This document shows, piece after piece, positions 7,957-18,548 of a stretch of DNA of 36,310 nucleotides. Where the stretch lies: the NCBI RefSeq assembly GCF_015672735.1, contig NZ_JADABY010000072.1, positions 1 through 36,310 on the forward strand. The letters run 5' to 3'. Source of the stretch: Citrobacter sp. Res13-Sevr-PEB04-36. Its GTDB lineage: Bacteria > Pseudomonadota > Gammaproteobacteria > Enterobacterales > Enterobacteriaceae. The stretch's first letter is position 1. Each line of letters opens with the position of its first letter. The notes beneath the pieces were generated by a model. The model ran no database searches and was not told the origin of the DNA. It saw only the letters and a list, made by a program, of their open reading frames with translations. A program made the position numbers and the translations under genes.

Positions 7957-8547
7957 TCATTGCTGAAAAATTATACCGATATTGCTCTCGCCAGCCTCGC
8001 GCAGGTCTGCACGCAGCCCTTTTATCAGCTCAAGATCGCGTTCTTCGCAATCGGCTAAAAGTCGGAATATTTCCCACTGAATATCCCATTCTTGCTCCAC
8101 GGCAGGATTTTCTTTCAGCTCTTCATCGGTCATTTCGCGACCCGCTTGCGTCATTTCCAGCATCGCGACGGTGGTAATCGAAGCCTTACTGACTTCAATC
8201 GCATGTTCCAGCGTTTCACCACTCAGACGAGAATGCATTACTTCGCTCAGGGCAACACAGGCGTCAATTGCCGGATAAACGCCGTACAAATCGTAGTCGT
8301 CTGCAGACGGAATGGCCTCTTCAAACTTCTCCAGCTGGCTGTCGAAATTGATTTTCGCATCCTTGACGGTCAGCACTTCCCAGACTAAATCCAGGATTCG
8401 GCGGTAAATCTGCCCATCACCAAACTCTGTTTGCTTGCAGAACATGGCGTAGTTTGGGTACATGCGCTCACACAAACAGGCCATAAAGGTGACGTGCTGC
8501 CAGCTTTCCAGCTTCTCCAGACGCAGATGAATCGGGTTTTGTAACAT
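7957..8547 (-). CDS. yjaG: DUF416 family protein YjaG
   Basis: This is a conserved 196-aa cytoplasmic protein of unknown function. It is acidic and mostly helical, has no signal or membrane segment, and starts MLQNPIHLRLEKLESWQHV. It matches E. coli YjaG along its whole length. nfi lies 33 bases upstream in the same direction and hupA has its own promoter downstream. The position in the leftward hemE-nfi-yjaG series is conserved in enterobacteria and is the only hint to its role. Confidence 0.93.
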   Translation of the reverse strand: MLQNPIHLRLEKLESWQHVTFMACLCERMYPNYAMFCKQTEFGDGQIYRRILDLVWEVLTVKDAKINFDSQLEKFEEAIPSADDYDLYGVYPAIDACVALSEVMHSRLSGETLEHAIEVSKASITTVAMLEMTQAGREMTDEELKENPAVEQEWDIQWEIFRLLADCEERDLELIKGLRADLREAGESNIGIIFQQ

Positions 8548-8580
8548 GATGAGTTCTCGAATACGGAAATTAGTCGCAGT

Positions 8581-9261
8581 TTACCCGATATGGGGCGTTT
8601 TTGCTGCAAGCCGCGTAAAGGCCGGACGTTCCGATGCCACCGCATCCGCCCAGCGTGTCGGTTCCGGCAGGCGATAGCCGTTCATACAGCGCTGCACCCA
8701 CACCAGTGCGTTATCCATGCCCACGCGATGACCGGTAGAGATAAACAGTGGATTACAGCGTGCTTTGCTGCGCCAGACCCACGCCAGCTGCTCGCCTTTA
8801 TCCAACAGCGGCGCTAGCGCCCCAGGTTCAGCGGATAAAGGTCCAAACTTGCCGCACAGCCGTTTTTTCGCCACGCCAATCGTCGGGACATCCACCAGCA
8901 GACCAAAATGGCTGGCGACGCCAAGACGACGCGGGTGGGAAATACCGTGACCATCAACGAACACTAAGTCAGGCTTCTGCGATAATTGCTCCCAGGCAGC
9001 CAGCAGCGCAGGATATTCGCGAAAAGAGAGAAACCCGGGGATATACGGCATGGTGGTGGCGATACGCGCTACCTTGTATTCAACCAGCTCAAGAGAAGGA
9101 TACTTCAGTAGCACGATGGCGGCTCGCGTCACCTCTCCGCCCTGCTCAAACCCGACATCTGCCCCGGCGACCAGATCCGGAGGATCGCTTTTAAAGCGAT
9201 CTTCACGGATCACCGCAGAGGCCAGTTCAAGCTGCTGTGCACGCAGCGACGCGAGATCCAT
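8581..9261 (-). CDS. nfi: endonuclease V (deoxyinosine 3' endonuclease)
   Basis: Endonuclease V cuts DNA one phosphodiester 3' of deoxyinosine, starting repair of deaminated adenine. The protein is 226 aa against 223 in E. coli. GADVGFEQ supplies the first metal-binding Asp (D35). FREYPALL (E82) and VFVDGHG (D103) fit the other two acidic residues of the family by position. The conserved [11 protein letters not shown] wedge region is intact. The start lies 9 bases after the hemE stop, so the two are probably co-transcribed. The last residues (LAAKTPHIG) differ from the E. coli tail I recall. Confidence 0.97.
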   Translation of the reverse strand: MDLASLRAQQLELASAVIREDRFKSDPPDLVAGADVGFEQGGEVTRAAIVLLKYPSLELVEYKVARIATTMPYIPGFLSFREYPALLAAWEQLSQKPDLVFVDGHGISHPRRLGVASHFGLLVDVPTIGVAKKRLCGKFGPLSAEPGALAPLLDKGEQLAWVWRSKARCNPLFISTGHRVGMDNALVWVQRCMNGYRLPEPTRWADAVASERPAFTRLAAKTPHIG

Positions 9262-9270
9262 AGTTATTCC

Positions 9271-10335
9271 TTAGCGATGGTATTGCGCCGACAGACGATG
9301 TACAGCCTCCACAAACACCCCAGCATGTTCCGGCGGCACGTCCTGGTGGATGCCGTGACCGAGGTTAAAGACGTGGCCTTCACCCTCGCCAAAACCCGCC
9401 AGTATCGTGGCGACTTCTTCTTCGATACGCGTCGCCGGTGCGTAGAGCATGGACGGGTCCATATTCCCCTGCAGCGCCACTTTATGACCGACACGACGAC
9501 GCGCATCGGCAATATCTGTCGTCCAGTCGAGACCCAGCGCATCACAGCCGGTTTCCGCCATCGCTTCCAGCCACTGTCCGCCGCCTTTGGTGAACAGGGT
9601 GACCGGCACGCGGCGGCCATCGTTTTCACGCAGCAGGCCATCGACAATTTTGTGCATGTAATAGAGAGAGAACTGCTGATAGTCGCGACCGGTCAGCACG
9701 CCGCCCCAGGTGTCGAAAATCATCACCGACTGCGCGCCCGCTTTGATCTGCGCGTTCAGGTACAGCGTGACGCTTTTCGCCAGCTTATCGAGCAGCAGAT
9801 GCAGCGATTTTGGATCGGCGTACATCATCTTTTTAATCACAGTGAAGGCTTTGCTGCTGCCGCCTTCCACCATGTAAGTCGCCAGCGTCCACGGACTGCC
9901 GGAGAAGCCGATCAGCGGCACTTCACCTTTCAGTTCACGACGAATAGTACGTACCGCATTCATCACGTAGCCCAGTTCTCCTTCCGGGTCCGGGATAGGC
10001 AGCTTATCCACATCGGCCTTGCAGGTGATGGGAGAGGTAAAGCGTGGGCCTTCGCCAGCTTCAAAGTACAGCCCAAGTCCCATCGCATCCGGGATGGTCA
10101 AAATGTCCGAAAAGAGGATCGCCGCATCAAGTTTATACCTGCGCAGCGGTTGTAACGTCACTTCGCAGGCCAGCTCGGCGTTTTTGCACAGCGCCATGAA
10201 ATCGCCCGCTTGCGCACGGGTGGCTTTGTACTCCGGCAAATAGCGGCCCGCCTGGCGCATCATCCATACCGGAGTAACATCAACGGGCTGGCGCAGCAGC
10301 GCACGCAGGTAACGATCGTTCTTCAGTTCGGTCAT
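9271..10335 (-). CDS. hemE: uroporphyrinogen decarboxylase
   Basis: HemE removes four carboxyl groups from uroporphyrinogen III to give coproporphyrinogen III in haem synthesis. The protein is 354 aa, the same as E. coli. The substrate-binding motif [16 protein letters not shown] is at 26-41 (R27 and R31). [13 protein letters not shown] contains the catalytic-site Asp, and [17 protein letters not shown] is also typical. The enzyme is cytoplasmic and acts as a homodimer. It sits between nudC (upstream, 49-base gap) and nfi. Confidence 0.98.
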   Translation of the reverse strand: MTELKNDRYLRALLRQPVDVTPVWMMRQAGRYLPEYKATRAQAGDFMALCKNAELACEVTLQPLRRYKLDAAILFSDILTIPDAMGLGLYFEAGEGPRFTSPITCKADVDKLPIPDPEGELGYVMNAVRTIRRELKGEVPLIGFSGSPWTLATYMVEGGSSKAFTVIKKMMYADPKSLHLLLDKLAKSVTLYLNAQIKAGAQSVMIFDTWGGVLTGRDYQQFSLYYMHKIVDGLLRENDGRRVPVTLFTKGGGQWLEAMAETGCDALGLDWTTDIADARRRVGHKVALQGNMDPSMLYAPATRIEEEVATILAGFGEGEGHVFNLGHGIHQDVPPEHAGVFVEAVHRLSAQYHR

Positions 10336-10384
10336 TTTTATCTTCCTTTTAGCGTCAGGCCGTCAGTGTATCATTACTCGTTCT

Positions 10385-11158
10385 TTACTCGTACTCAGCC
10401 CGACACATCGCCACGGTATCTTCGATCAGTCGACGCGCGACGGTTCCCGGCGGGGGAAGCAACGGTAAGTCATCGTAGCGATACCAGTTCGCTTCCAGCA
10501 GTTCTTTCTGGTCGATGACGATCTCCCCGCTATCATATTCCGCCATAAACGCGGTCATCAAAGACTGTGGGAACGGCCAGGGTTGGGAGGTGACGTAGCG
10601 CAGGTTTTTCACCTTAATGCCGCTTTCTTCCATCACTTCTCGCGCTACCGCTTGTTCTAACGTCTCCCCCACTTCAACAAAACCGGCCAGTACGGTATGT
10701 ACGCCGTTGCGGTGGCGAACATGCTGAGCCAGCAGAAGCGAATCTTCACGACGAATGGCGACGATAATACAGGGGGCAATTTGCGGGTAATAACGTTCAC
10801 GGCAGTGGCTACACAGCATTGCCCATTCGGTTTTGCTCGGGTGCATCGGATGGCCGCAATAACCGCAGAATTTGTGCGAACGGAAAAACTCAGCCAGTTG
10901 CACGCCGCGTCCGGCCAGTTGAAACAGCCCTACATCCTGATCGAGTACCTGGCGCACTGAGCCCATATCGTGGCGACGCTGCTGCTGCACCAGCCAGACG
11001 GTTTCACCCTCCCACTCACCTATCGGCAACGCACGCTGACCCAGCAGATCAAAACCTGCCGCGTCACCATGCGGTAGCTCCCCGTGAGGCAACCATAATT
11101 TTTGTTCATGACTGACAATCCACCAGCCGCTGTCTAATTTTTCAATAATACGATCCAT
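10385..11158 (-). CDS. nudC: NAD(H) pyrophosphatase / RNA deNADding enzyme
   Basis: NudC is a Nudix hydrolase that splits NADH into NMNH and AMP and removes NAD caps from RNA. The protein is 257 aa, as in E. coli. A zinc ribbon uses C98, C101, C116 and C119 (FCGYCG and LCSHCR). The Nudix box spans about 159-181 ([11 protein letters not shown]...REVMEESG). The SQPWPFPQS motif just after it is the signature of the NADH-specific subgroup. The ATG follows AAGAG closely. The gene is divergent from rsd, and the 96-base gap must hold both promoters. Confidence 0.97.
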   Translation of the reverse strand: MDRIIEKLDSGWWIVSHEQKLWLPHGELPHGDAAGFDLLGQRALPIGEWEGETVWLVQQQRRHDMGSVRQVLDQDVGLFQLAGRGVQLAEFFRSHKFCGYCGHPMHPSKTEWAMLCSHCRERYYPQIAPCIIVAIRREDSLLLAQHVRHRNGVHTVLAGFVEVGETLEQAVAREVMEESGIKVKNLRYVTSQPWPFPQSLMTAFMAEYDSGEIVIDQKELLEANWYRYDDLPLLPPPGTVARRLIEDTVAMCRAEYE

Positions 11159-11254
11159 ATCTCTTGCGCAACCTTTGCTTCACAGGCATGTTGTTTACAT
11201 TATTTTTACATTTATCGGTGAGCCGTTTTTCAACACCACCTTGCGGAGTCAATC

Positions 11255-11743
11255 ATGCTAAACCAGCTGGAAAGCCTGACGGAACACGTCGGAGGAAGTA
11301 ATAAACTGGTTGATCGCTGGCTACATGTACGTAAGCACCTGCTCGTGGCTTACTACAATCTGGTTGGCATTAAGCCTGGCAAAGAATCGTACATGCGACT
11401 CAATGAAAAAGCGCTGGATGATTTTTGTCAGAGCCTGGTCGACTACCTCTCCACCGGACACTTCAGTATTTATGAACGTATTCTGCATAAATTGGAAGGG
11501 AACGGGCAGCTTTTAAAAGCCACAAAAATTTGGCCACTGCTGGAAGCCAATACGCAGCAGATTATGGACGACTATGATTCCAGCCTGGAAAACGCCATTG
11601 ATCACGATAATTTCCTTGAATTTCAACAGGCATTGTCGGATATCGGCGAGGCGCTGGAAGCCCGGTTTGTGCTGGAAGACAAGCTGATTATGCTGGTGCT
11701 TGATGCAGTACACGACAGCGCAATGATCAAACGCCCTGCTTGA
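11255..11743 (+). CDS. rsd: anti-sigma-70 factor Rsd
   Basis: Rsd binds sigma-70 domain 4 and reduces its use in stationary phase; it also interacts with HPr and SpoT. The protein is 162 aa, four more than E. coli. It is a helical protein starting MLNQLESLTEHVGGSNKLVDRWL, and HVRKHLLVAYYNLVG belongs to the sigma-binding surface. The C-terminus (LDAVHDSAMIKRPA) is longer and different from the E. coli end. The ribosome binding site TGCGGAG lies before the ATG. The thiC leader starts about 58 bases after the stop. Confidence 0.95.
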   Translation: MLNQLESLTEHVGGSNKLVDRWLHVRKHLLVAYYNLVGIKPGKESYMRLNEKALDDFCQSLVDYLSTGHFSIYERILHKLEGNGQLLKATKIWPLLEANTQQIMDDYDSSLENAIDHDNFLEFQQALSDIGEALEARFVLEDKLIMLVLDAVHDSAMIKRPA

Positions 11744-11800
11744 GATTTGCGTGAGTAACAGGTAGTTTACAACCATTCCTCCTCGCCAGAGGGGGAGTTA

Positions 11801-11909
11801 TCTTGTCGGAGTGCTTATTTTCCACAACAGCATAAGTGGAAAAGGCTGAGACCGTTAATTCGGGATCCGCGGAACCTGATCAGGCTAATACCTGCGAAGG
11901 GAACAAGAG
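11801..11909 (+). ncRNA. TPP riboswitch aptamer (THI box) of thiC
   Basis: The core motifs are all present: GTCGGAGTGC, GGCTGAGACC, the P4/P5 region with GGATCCGCGGAACCTGATCAGGCTAATACC split by its usual loops, and TGCGAAGGGAACAAGAG. P1 pairs TCTTG (11801-11805) with CAAGA (11904-11908). P3 is extended: TTTTCCAC (11818-11825) pairs with GTGGAAAA (11836-11843). Thiamin pyrophosphate binding lowers thiC expression in E. coli. Confidence 0.97.
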
Positions 11910-11924
11910 TAAACCTACAGTTGT

Positions 11925-13898
<1,974 letters not shown>

Positions 13899-13899
<1 letters not shown>

Positions 13900-14534
13900 T
13901 GTACCAGCCTAATTTCCCAACGGTCCCTTTCCGACTCGGACTGTACCCGGTGGTCGACAGCGTTGAATGGATTGAACGCCTGCTGGCAGAAGGTGTGCGC
14001 ACAATTCAGTTGAGAATCAAAGATAAGCGCGATGAAGAGGTCGAAGCCGACGTAATTGCCGCCATCGAACTAGGGCGTCGCTACGATGCCCGTCTGTTTA
14101 TCAACGACTACTGGCGACTGGCGATTAAACACCATGCTTACGGGGTACATCTCGGCCAGGAAGATCTTGAAACCACCGATCTAAAGGCGATTCAGGCCGC
14201 AGGGTTACGTCTTGGGGTATCCACCCACGATGATATGGAGATTGACGTGGCGCTAGCCGCCCGCCCCTCTTACATCGCACTGGGACACGTCTTCCCGACA
14301 CAAACTAAGCAGATGCCATCAGCCCCACAGGGATTGGTACAACTCGCCACTCATATCGAACGGCTGGCCGATTACCCCACCGTCGCTATTGGCGGTATCA
14401 GCCTTGAACGGGCACCGGCTGTACTGGCGACCGGCGTGGGCAGCATTGCGGTGGTCAGCGCCATCACGCAGGCCGCTGACTGGCGAGATGCCACGTCACA
14501 GCTGCTTTCGATTGCAGGAGCAGGCGATGAATGA
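13899..14534 (+). CDS. thiE: thiamin phosphate synthase
   Basis: ThiE joins HMP-PP and the thiazole phosphate to make thiamin monophosphate. The 211-aa TIM barrel contains [33 protein letters not shown] and VAIGGIS. I chose the ATG at 13899, which overlaps the thiC TGA by one base. GAGGAGG at 13889-13894 spaces better to it than to the ATG at 13896, and the length matches E. coli. The tight join to thiC suggests translational coupling. Confidence 0.97.
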
Positions 14535-15285
14535 TCGCGATTTTATGCGCTATAGCCGCCAGATTTTACTCGGTGATATTGCGATAGAGGGCCAGCAGAC
14601 GCTGCTCAACAGCCACGTGCTGATTGTTGGTTTAGGTGGATTAGGCTCCCCTGCCGCGCTGTATCTGGCGGGTGCGGGGGTCGGTAAGTTGACGCTGGTG
14701 GATGATGACGATGTGCATCTGAGTAATCTGCATCGGCAAATTTTGTTTACCACCGATGACGTTGCTCGCCCGAAATCGCAGATCACACAGCAGCGGCTAT
14801 CACGGCTTAACCCGGATATTGAGCTGGTCGCACTTCAGCAGCGCTTAACGGGAGATGCGCTCAGGCATGCGGTGGCGCGAGCTGACGTCGTGCTCGACTG
14901 CACCGATAACATGGCCACACGCCAGGCGATCAACGCAGCCTGCGTGGCGCTGGATACGTCGTTAATTACCGCCAGCGCCGTGGGTTTTGGCGGTCAGCTA
15001 ATGGTGCTGACACCCCCCTGGGAACAAGGCTGTTACCGCTGCCTGTGGCCAGATGATGTTGAACCCGAGCGCAACTGCCGTACCGCAGGCATTGTTGGCC
15101 CGGTAGTCGGGATCATGGGGACAATGCAGGCACTGGAAGCTATCAAACTCCTCAGCGACATTGAAACCCCGAGCGGAGAGTTACACCTGTTTGACGGTAA
15201 AACCAGCCAATGGCGTAGCCTGGCGTTACGCCGCGCCCGCGGTTGTTCGGTATGCGGAGGGCAACATGCAGATCCAGTTCAATGA
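14527..15285 (+). CDS. thiF: ThiS adenylyltransferase ThiF
   Basis: ThiF adenylates the C-terminal Gly of ThiS so that sulfur can be loaded for thiazole synthesis; it is an E1-like enzyme. The protein is 252 aa, starting [15 protein letters not shown]. The nucleotide-binding loop is [19 protein letters not shown], followed by [13 protein letters not shown]. Two zinc CxxC pairs are CYRC and CSVC. The ATG at 14527 follows AGGAG (14516-14520) and overlaps the thiE end by 8 bases. The longer in-frame extension would lie inside thiE and is not supported. Confidence 0.97.
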   Translation: MNDRDFMRYSRQILLGDIAIEGQQTLLNSHVLIVGLGGLGSPAALYLAGAGVGKLTLVDDDDVHLSNLHRQILFTTDDVARPKSQITQQRLSRLNPDIELVALQQRLTGDALRHAVARADVVLDCTDNMATRQAINAACVALDTSLITASAVGFGGQLMVLTPPWEQGCYRCLWPDDVEPERNCRTAGIVGPVVGIMGTMQALEAIKLLSDIETPSGELHLFDGKTSQWRSLALRRARGCSVCGGQHADPVQ

Positions 15286-15466
15286 TGAGCCAGTACAGTG
15301 TACCAAGGGGCAAAGTGTCAAAACTCTGCTGGCTGAACTTAATCAACTTAAGCCGGGGACAGCGTTGGCGCTGAATCAACGGATCCTGCCGCGTGAGCAG
15401 TGGGAACAGCAAATTGTGCAGGAAGGTGACCAGATCCTGCTTTTTCAGGTTATTGCAGGGGGTTGA
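15266..15466 (+). CDS. thiS: sulfur carrier protein ThiS
   Basis: ThiS is a 66-aa ubiquitin-like sulfur carrier ending in the required Gly-Gly (VIAGG). ThiF adenylates this end, it is then thiolated, and it donates sulfur to ThiG. The start MQIQFNDEP follows GGAGG at 15256-15260 and overlaps thiF by 20 bases. The gene is small but unmistakable by position and its GG end. Confidence 0.97.
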   Translation: MQIQFNDEPVQCTKGQSVKTLLAELNQLKPGTALALNQRILPREQWEQQIVQEGDQILLFQVIAGG

Positions 15467-15467
15467 T

Positions 15468-16238
15468 ATGTTACGTATTGCCGACAAGACGTTTGATTCG
15501 CATCTGTTCACCGGCACCGGGAAATTTGCGTCATCGCAGCTGATGGTCGACGCCATTCGCGCCTCCGGTAGTCAGTTGGTGACACTGGCGATGAAGCGCG
15601 TGGATTTACGCCAGCACAACGATGCCATTCTTGCACCACTGGTCGAGACCGGGGTAACGCTATTGCCTAATACCTCAGGGGCGAAAACGGCGGAAGAAGC
15701 CATCTTTGCTGCGCAGCTGGCGCGCGAAGCGCTGGGGACACACTGGCTGAAGTTAGAAATTCATCCCGACGCCCGTTGGCTGTTGCCCGATCCTATTGAA
15801 ACGCTGAAAGCCGCTGAAGCGCTGGTCAAACAGGGCTTCGTGGTGTTGCCCTACTGCGGCGCGGATCCGGTATTGTGTAAACGGCTGGAAGAAGTGGGCT
15901 GTGCGGCGGTCATGCCGCTCGGTGCGCCCATTGGCTCAAATCAGGGACTGGAAACTCGTGCAATGCTGGAAATGATTATTCAGCAAGCTACCGTCCCAGT
16001 GGTGGTCGATGCGGGCATCGGCGTACCCAGCCATGCTACGCAGGCGTTGGAAATGGGGGCCGACGCGGTGTTGGTCAACACGGCGATTGCCGTGGCGGAC
16101 GACCCGGTAATGATGGCGACGGCGTTCCGACTGGCGGTTGAAGCGGGCCTTCTGGCACGTCTGGCCGTACCGGGGAGCCGCAGAACCAATGCTTGCGCCA
16201 CCAGCCCGTTGACCGGGTTTCTGGAGGCCTCGGTATGA
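15468..16238 (+). CDS. thiG: thiazole synthase ThiG
   Basis: ThiG builds the thiamin thiazole phosphate from deoxyxylulose phosphate, dehydroglycine and ThiS thiocarboxylate. The protein is 256 aa, as in E. coli. The Schiff-base Lys lies in the [15 protein letters not shown] region. [10 protein letters not shown] and [13 protein letters not shown] bind the phosphate. A short stretch near the C-terminus ([13 protein letters not shown]) differs from the E. coli GSRSYFAHATSPL that I recall. The start is one base after the thiS stop, and the end overlaps thiH by 4 bases (ATGA). Confidence 0.97.
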   Translation: MLRIADKTFDSHLFTGTGKFASSQLMVDAIRASGSQLVTLAMKRVDLRQHNDAILAPLVETGVTLLPNTSGAKTAEEAIFAAQLAREALGTHWLKLEIHPDARWLLPDPIETLKAAEALVKQGFVVLPYCGADPVLCKRLEEVGCAAVMPLGAPIGSNQGLETRAMLEMIIQQATVPVVVDAGIGVPSHATQALEMGADAVLVNTAIAVADDPVMMATAFRLAVEAGLLARLAVPGSRRTNACATSPLTGFLEASV

Positions 16239-17356
16239 AAACCTTCAGCGATCGCTGGCGACAGCTGGAGTGGGACGACATCCGTCTGCGTATTAACGGC
16301 AAAACCGCCGCAGACGTACAGCGGGCACTCAATGCTTCGCAGCTTAGCCGCGATGATCTGATGGCGCTGCTCTCGCCAGCCGCCGCCGACTATCTGGAGC
16401 CGCTGGCCCAGCGGGCGAAAAAGCTCACCCGCCAGCGTTTTGGCAATACGGTCAGCTTTTATGTTCCGCTGTATCTTTCGAATCTGTGCGCCAACGACTG
16501 TACCTACTGTGGCTTTTCCATGAGCAACCGTATCAAGCGTAAAACATTGGACGAATCAGAGATTCAACGGGAGTGTGCAGCGATCCGCGAGCTGGGTTTT
16601 GAGCATCTGTTGCTGGTCACCGGCGAGCATCAGGCGAAAGTCGGCATGGACTATTTTCGCCGCCATTTACCTGCCATCCGCCGTCAGTTTTCTTCGCTAC
16701 AGATGGAGGTGCAACCGCTGTCAGCAGCCGAATATGCTGAGCTAAAGGTACTCGGTCTGGACGGTGTGATGGTGTATCAGGAGAGCTACCATGAGGCGAC
16801 TTATGCCCAACATCATCTGAAGGGGAAAAAGCAGGACTTCTTTTGGCGGCTGGAAACGCCGGACCGACTGGGTCACGCCGGTATCGACAAAATTGGCCTT
16901 GGGGCACTGATTGGCTTGTCTGACAGTTGGCGGGTTGATTGCTATATGGTAGCCGAGCATTTGTTGTGGATGCAGCAACACTACTGGCAGAGCCGATACT
17001 CGATCTCGTTCCCACGTCTGCGCCCGTGTGCGGGGGGAATTGAACCGGCATCGATCATGGATGAACGCCAACTGGTGCAAACCATTTGTGCGTTTCGCTT
17101 ACTGGCGCCAGAAATAGAGCTGTCGCTCTCCACCCGCGAATCACCGTGGTTTCGCGATCACGTGATTCCGCTAGCAATCAATAACGTCAGTGCCTTCTCA
17201 AAAACACAGCCCGGCGGTTATGCCGATAACCATCCTGAGCTGGAACAATTTTCCCCGCATGATGATCGCCGCCCTGAAGACGTTGCTGCAGCACTGAGTG
17301 CGCAGGGCTTACAGCCAGTATGGAAAGACTGGGATAGTTTTCTCGGGCGTGCGTAA
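16235..17356 (+). CDS. thiH: tyrosine lyase ThiH (radical SAM)
   Basis: ThiH cleaves tyrosine to dehydroglycine and p-cresol, supplying the glycine-derived part of the thiazole, and works with ThiG. The protein is 373 aa, about four residues shorter at the C-terminus than E. coli. The radical SAM cluster motif is CANDCTYC (C85, C89, C92), and [11 protein letters not shown] is also typical. GGAGG at 16222-16226 precedes the ATG, which overlaps the thiG stop. It is the last gene of the operon and is followed by an intrinsic terminator. Confidence 0.97.
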   Translation: MKTFSDRWRQLEWDDIRLRINGKTAADVQRALNASQLSRDDLMALLSPAAADYLEPLAQRAKKLTRQRFGNTVSFYVPLYLSNLCANDCTYCGFSMSNRIKRKTLDESEIQRECAAIRELGFEHLLLVTGEHQAKVGMDYFRRHLPAIRRQFSSLQMEVQPLSAAEYAELKVLGLDGVMVYQESYHEATYAQHHLKGKKQDFFWRLETPDRLGHAGIDKIGLGALIGLSDSWRVDCYMVAEHLLWMQQHYWQSRYSISFPRLRPCAGGIEPASIMDERQLVQTICAFRLLAPEIELSLSTRESPWFRDHVIPLAINNVSAFSKTQPGGYADNHPELEQFSPHDDRRPEDVAAALSAQGLQPVWKDWDSFLGRA

Positions 17357-17385
17357 CAGATGTAGTGAACCTGGATGTAAAAACG

Positions 17386-17411
17386 AAAAAACCCGCTTTC
17401 GCGGGTTTTTT
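17386..17411. terminator. bidirectional terminator between thiH and csp
   Basis: ACCCGC (17391-17396) pairs with GCGGGT (17401-17406) around TTTC. A T-run follows on the plus strand (17406-17411) and an A-run precedes it (17385-17390), so it can end thiH rightward and csp leftward transcripts. Confidence 0.9.
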
Positions 17412-17482
17412 ATTCACTATCACTTATCTGCTCAGGCTCTGGCCGTCATCGCTATCGTAAGCGTTAGTAAGATTATCGGCGA

Positions 17483-17695
17483 TTACAGCGCGATAACGTT
17501 AACAGCAGACGGGCCTTTCGCGCCGTTCTCAACAGAGAACTCTACTTTTTGGCCTTCGTCTAAAGTTTTATAATCGTTGCTCTGGATAGCTGAAAAATGC
17601 ACAAACACATCTTTGCTACCGTCCTGAGGAGTGATAAAGCCGAAGCCTTTCTCAGAGTTAAACCATTTTACTAAACCAGTCATTTTGTTAGACAT
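17483..17695 (-). CDS. CspA-family cold-shock protein
   Basis: This is a 70-aa single-domain RNA chaperone of the CspA family. RNP1 is KGFGF (16-20) and RNP2 is VFVHF (30-34). The sequence [34 protein letters not shown] resembles E. coli CspA, CspB and CspG about equally, so I give no symbol. AAAGGAAG at 17701-17708 is the ribosome binding site. A leader of about 175 bases and a strong AT-rich promoter precede it, as in cold-inducible csp genes. It sits between thiH and rpoC, where E. coli K-12 has htrC instead. Confidence 0.95.
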   Translation of the reverse strand: MSNKMTGLVKWFNSEKGFGFITPQDGSKDVFVHFSAIQSNDYKTLDEGQKVEFSVENGAKGPSAVNVIAL

Positions 17696-17871
17696 AGATA
17701 CTTCCTTTCATATTTTTGAGCCGCTTAAGCAGCGAAGATGGCCTGTTTTGCAGAAATTAACTTATGGGGCACTTAGGAGGAGGCTCATGAAGAAGAGTAT
17801 CTGAGGATAACGCTTGAACTGAGAACTGCTTTACTAAAACTGCTTGCATAAGGTCTGTGTTCCAAACCGAT
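17696..17871 (-). promoter_or_regulatory. cspA-type long 5' UTR (thermosensor leader)
   Basis: The leader RNA begins near CGGTTTGGAACACAGACC (about 17853-17870), which resembles the cspA cold-box start CGGTTTGACGTACAGACC. It continues with AAGCAG, AGTAAAGCAG, TTCAAGCGTTATC, GATAC and GGCCATCTTCGC, each in the order found in the E. coli cspA leader. This leader refolds with temperature in cspA, so this csp is inferred to be cold-induced. Confidence 0.8.
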
Positions 17872-17877
17872 GTCGCT

Positions 17878-17907
17878 ATAGTAGCCTTACTTCTAATCAT
17901 TAAGCAA
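17878..17907 (-). promoter_or_regulatory. csp promoter
   Basis: On the minus strand the -10 TACTAT (17878-17883) and -35 TTGCTT (17902-17907) are 18 bases apart. An AT-rich block follows at 17908-17925 and could act as an UP element. The predicted start is at about 17871. Confidence 0.6.
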
Positions 17908-17986
17908 GCATTAAATTATTTAATAACGTTCGTCAGATGGAATGTTGAGCGATTGCGATTGAGAGCCTGAGTAATACGTTGATATA

Positions 17987-18023
17987 AATAATAAAAGCCC
18001 TGACCGTTGCAGCCAGGGCTTTA
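17987..18023 (-). terminator. intrinsic terminator of the candidate RNA upstream of csp
   Basis: On the minus strand AAAGCCCTG or its equivalent CAGGGCTTT arms (18014-18022 and 17994-18002) pair over 9 bases around an 11-base loop. TTTTATTATT follows. On the plus strand the run after the stem is TTTAAG, which is poorer, so the leftward direction is favoured. Confidence 0.8.
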
Positions 18024-18157
18024 AGTTACTACAAACTTCAGATTTAACATTAAGTGACTTACAATTTGATACTGCTGTTTGTACTACATTTTAAATGTAC
18101 ACGTTTACCACAGATAATATTGGAGAATGCTACTAACGAACCTTCCTCTATTTACCG

Positions 18158-18232
18158 TTAAACATATTTCACCAGCTTGATAAACTCACTCAAGAATGGC
18201 GGCCTAAACAAGTACACTTCCCCTCGCGACAT
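18158..18232 (-). CDS. possible 24-aa small ORF inside the candidate RNA
   Basis: The ATG at 18230-18232 opens 24 codons, beginning MSRGEVYLF and ending FIKLVKYV. AGAG lies 3 bases before the ATG, a poor ribosome binding site. It is the longest ORF in the candidate RNA on this strand that I traced. It could be a chance ORF. Nothing in it is recognisable beyond a mildly amphipathic, basic C-terminal half. Confidence 0.12.
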   Translation of the reverse strand: MSRGEVYLFRPPFLSEFIKLVKYV

Positions 18233-18444
18233 ATACTCTTTGATGCGTGGCCTTACTTCCCTTGCGATTACTCAATAATGAAAACCGCAAACATTAACTT
18301 TTAAATCATGGCCTTACATCGTCGCGCTTACTTAACTTTTTGCGATTACATATATCAACTACGTAGCCTTAAAGCATCGTCGATGTGAAATAAAATAACT
18401 TCAACGTCGACTACCCCATACAACAAAATACTTCGTGGCCTTTA
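18199..18444 (-). repeat. degenerate repeats of TAAGGCCACG
   Basis: Five copies read on the minus strand are TAAAGGCCACG (18434-18444), TTAAGGCTACG (18362-18372), GTAAGGCCATG (18307-18317), GTAAGGCCACG (18246-18256) and GTTTAGGCCGC (18199-18209). A sixth, GTAAGGCTAC, overlaps the csp promoter at 17881-17890. Two copies are preceded by TAATCGCAA and two by CGACGATG. Spacing is irregular at 47-72 bases. Confidence 0.5.
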
Positions 18445-18520
18445 TCGCAATCCCCCTATCGAACTCTACTAACTCTTACTGCTTTAACAGCTAACTACTC
18501 TTTCTCTGCTGTTAAGTATT

Positions 18521-18548
18521 AACATACGGATTTAAAAAACAGTGTCAA
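18521..18548 (-). promoter_or_regulatory. candidate promoter of the rpoC-csp intergenic RNA
   Basis: On the minus strand a perfect -35 TTGACA (18543-18548) is followed after 16 bases by TATGTT (18521-18526, 4 of 6 matches). Just upstream, AATACTGT (18547-18554) and ACAGTATT (18577-18584) form an inverted repeat around the palindrome GACATGTC (18562-18569), which could be an operator. Confidence 0.45.

Larger units (their letters stand above)
17990..18514 (-). ncRNA. candidate ~0.5-kb RNA between rpoC and csp
   Basis: There is no convincing coding sequence in this stretch on either strand; ATG codons on the minus strand are mostly followed at once by stops. It is bounded by a promoter-like TTGACA/TATGTT (18521-18548) and an intrinsic terminator (17987-18023). 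The predicted start at about 18514 falls on a hairpin (GCTGTTAA/TTAACAGC, 18508-18515 and 18484-18491). The body carries degenerate repeats of TAAGGCCACG. rpoC already has its own terminator at 18604-18628. I do not recognise a known RNA family. Confidence 0.4.

Noticed and set aside
7609..8058. 149-aa open frame opposite hupA and its promoter
   Set aside because: It crosses hupA, its promoter and the yjaG end, and has no ribosome binding site.
17774..17802. AGGAGGAGG followed by ATG on the plus strand
   Set aside because: The frame stops after five codons, and the sequence is the complement of the pyrimidine-rich csp leader.
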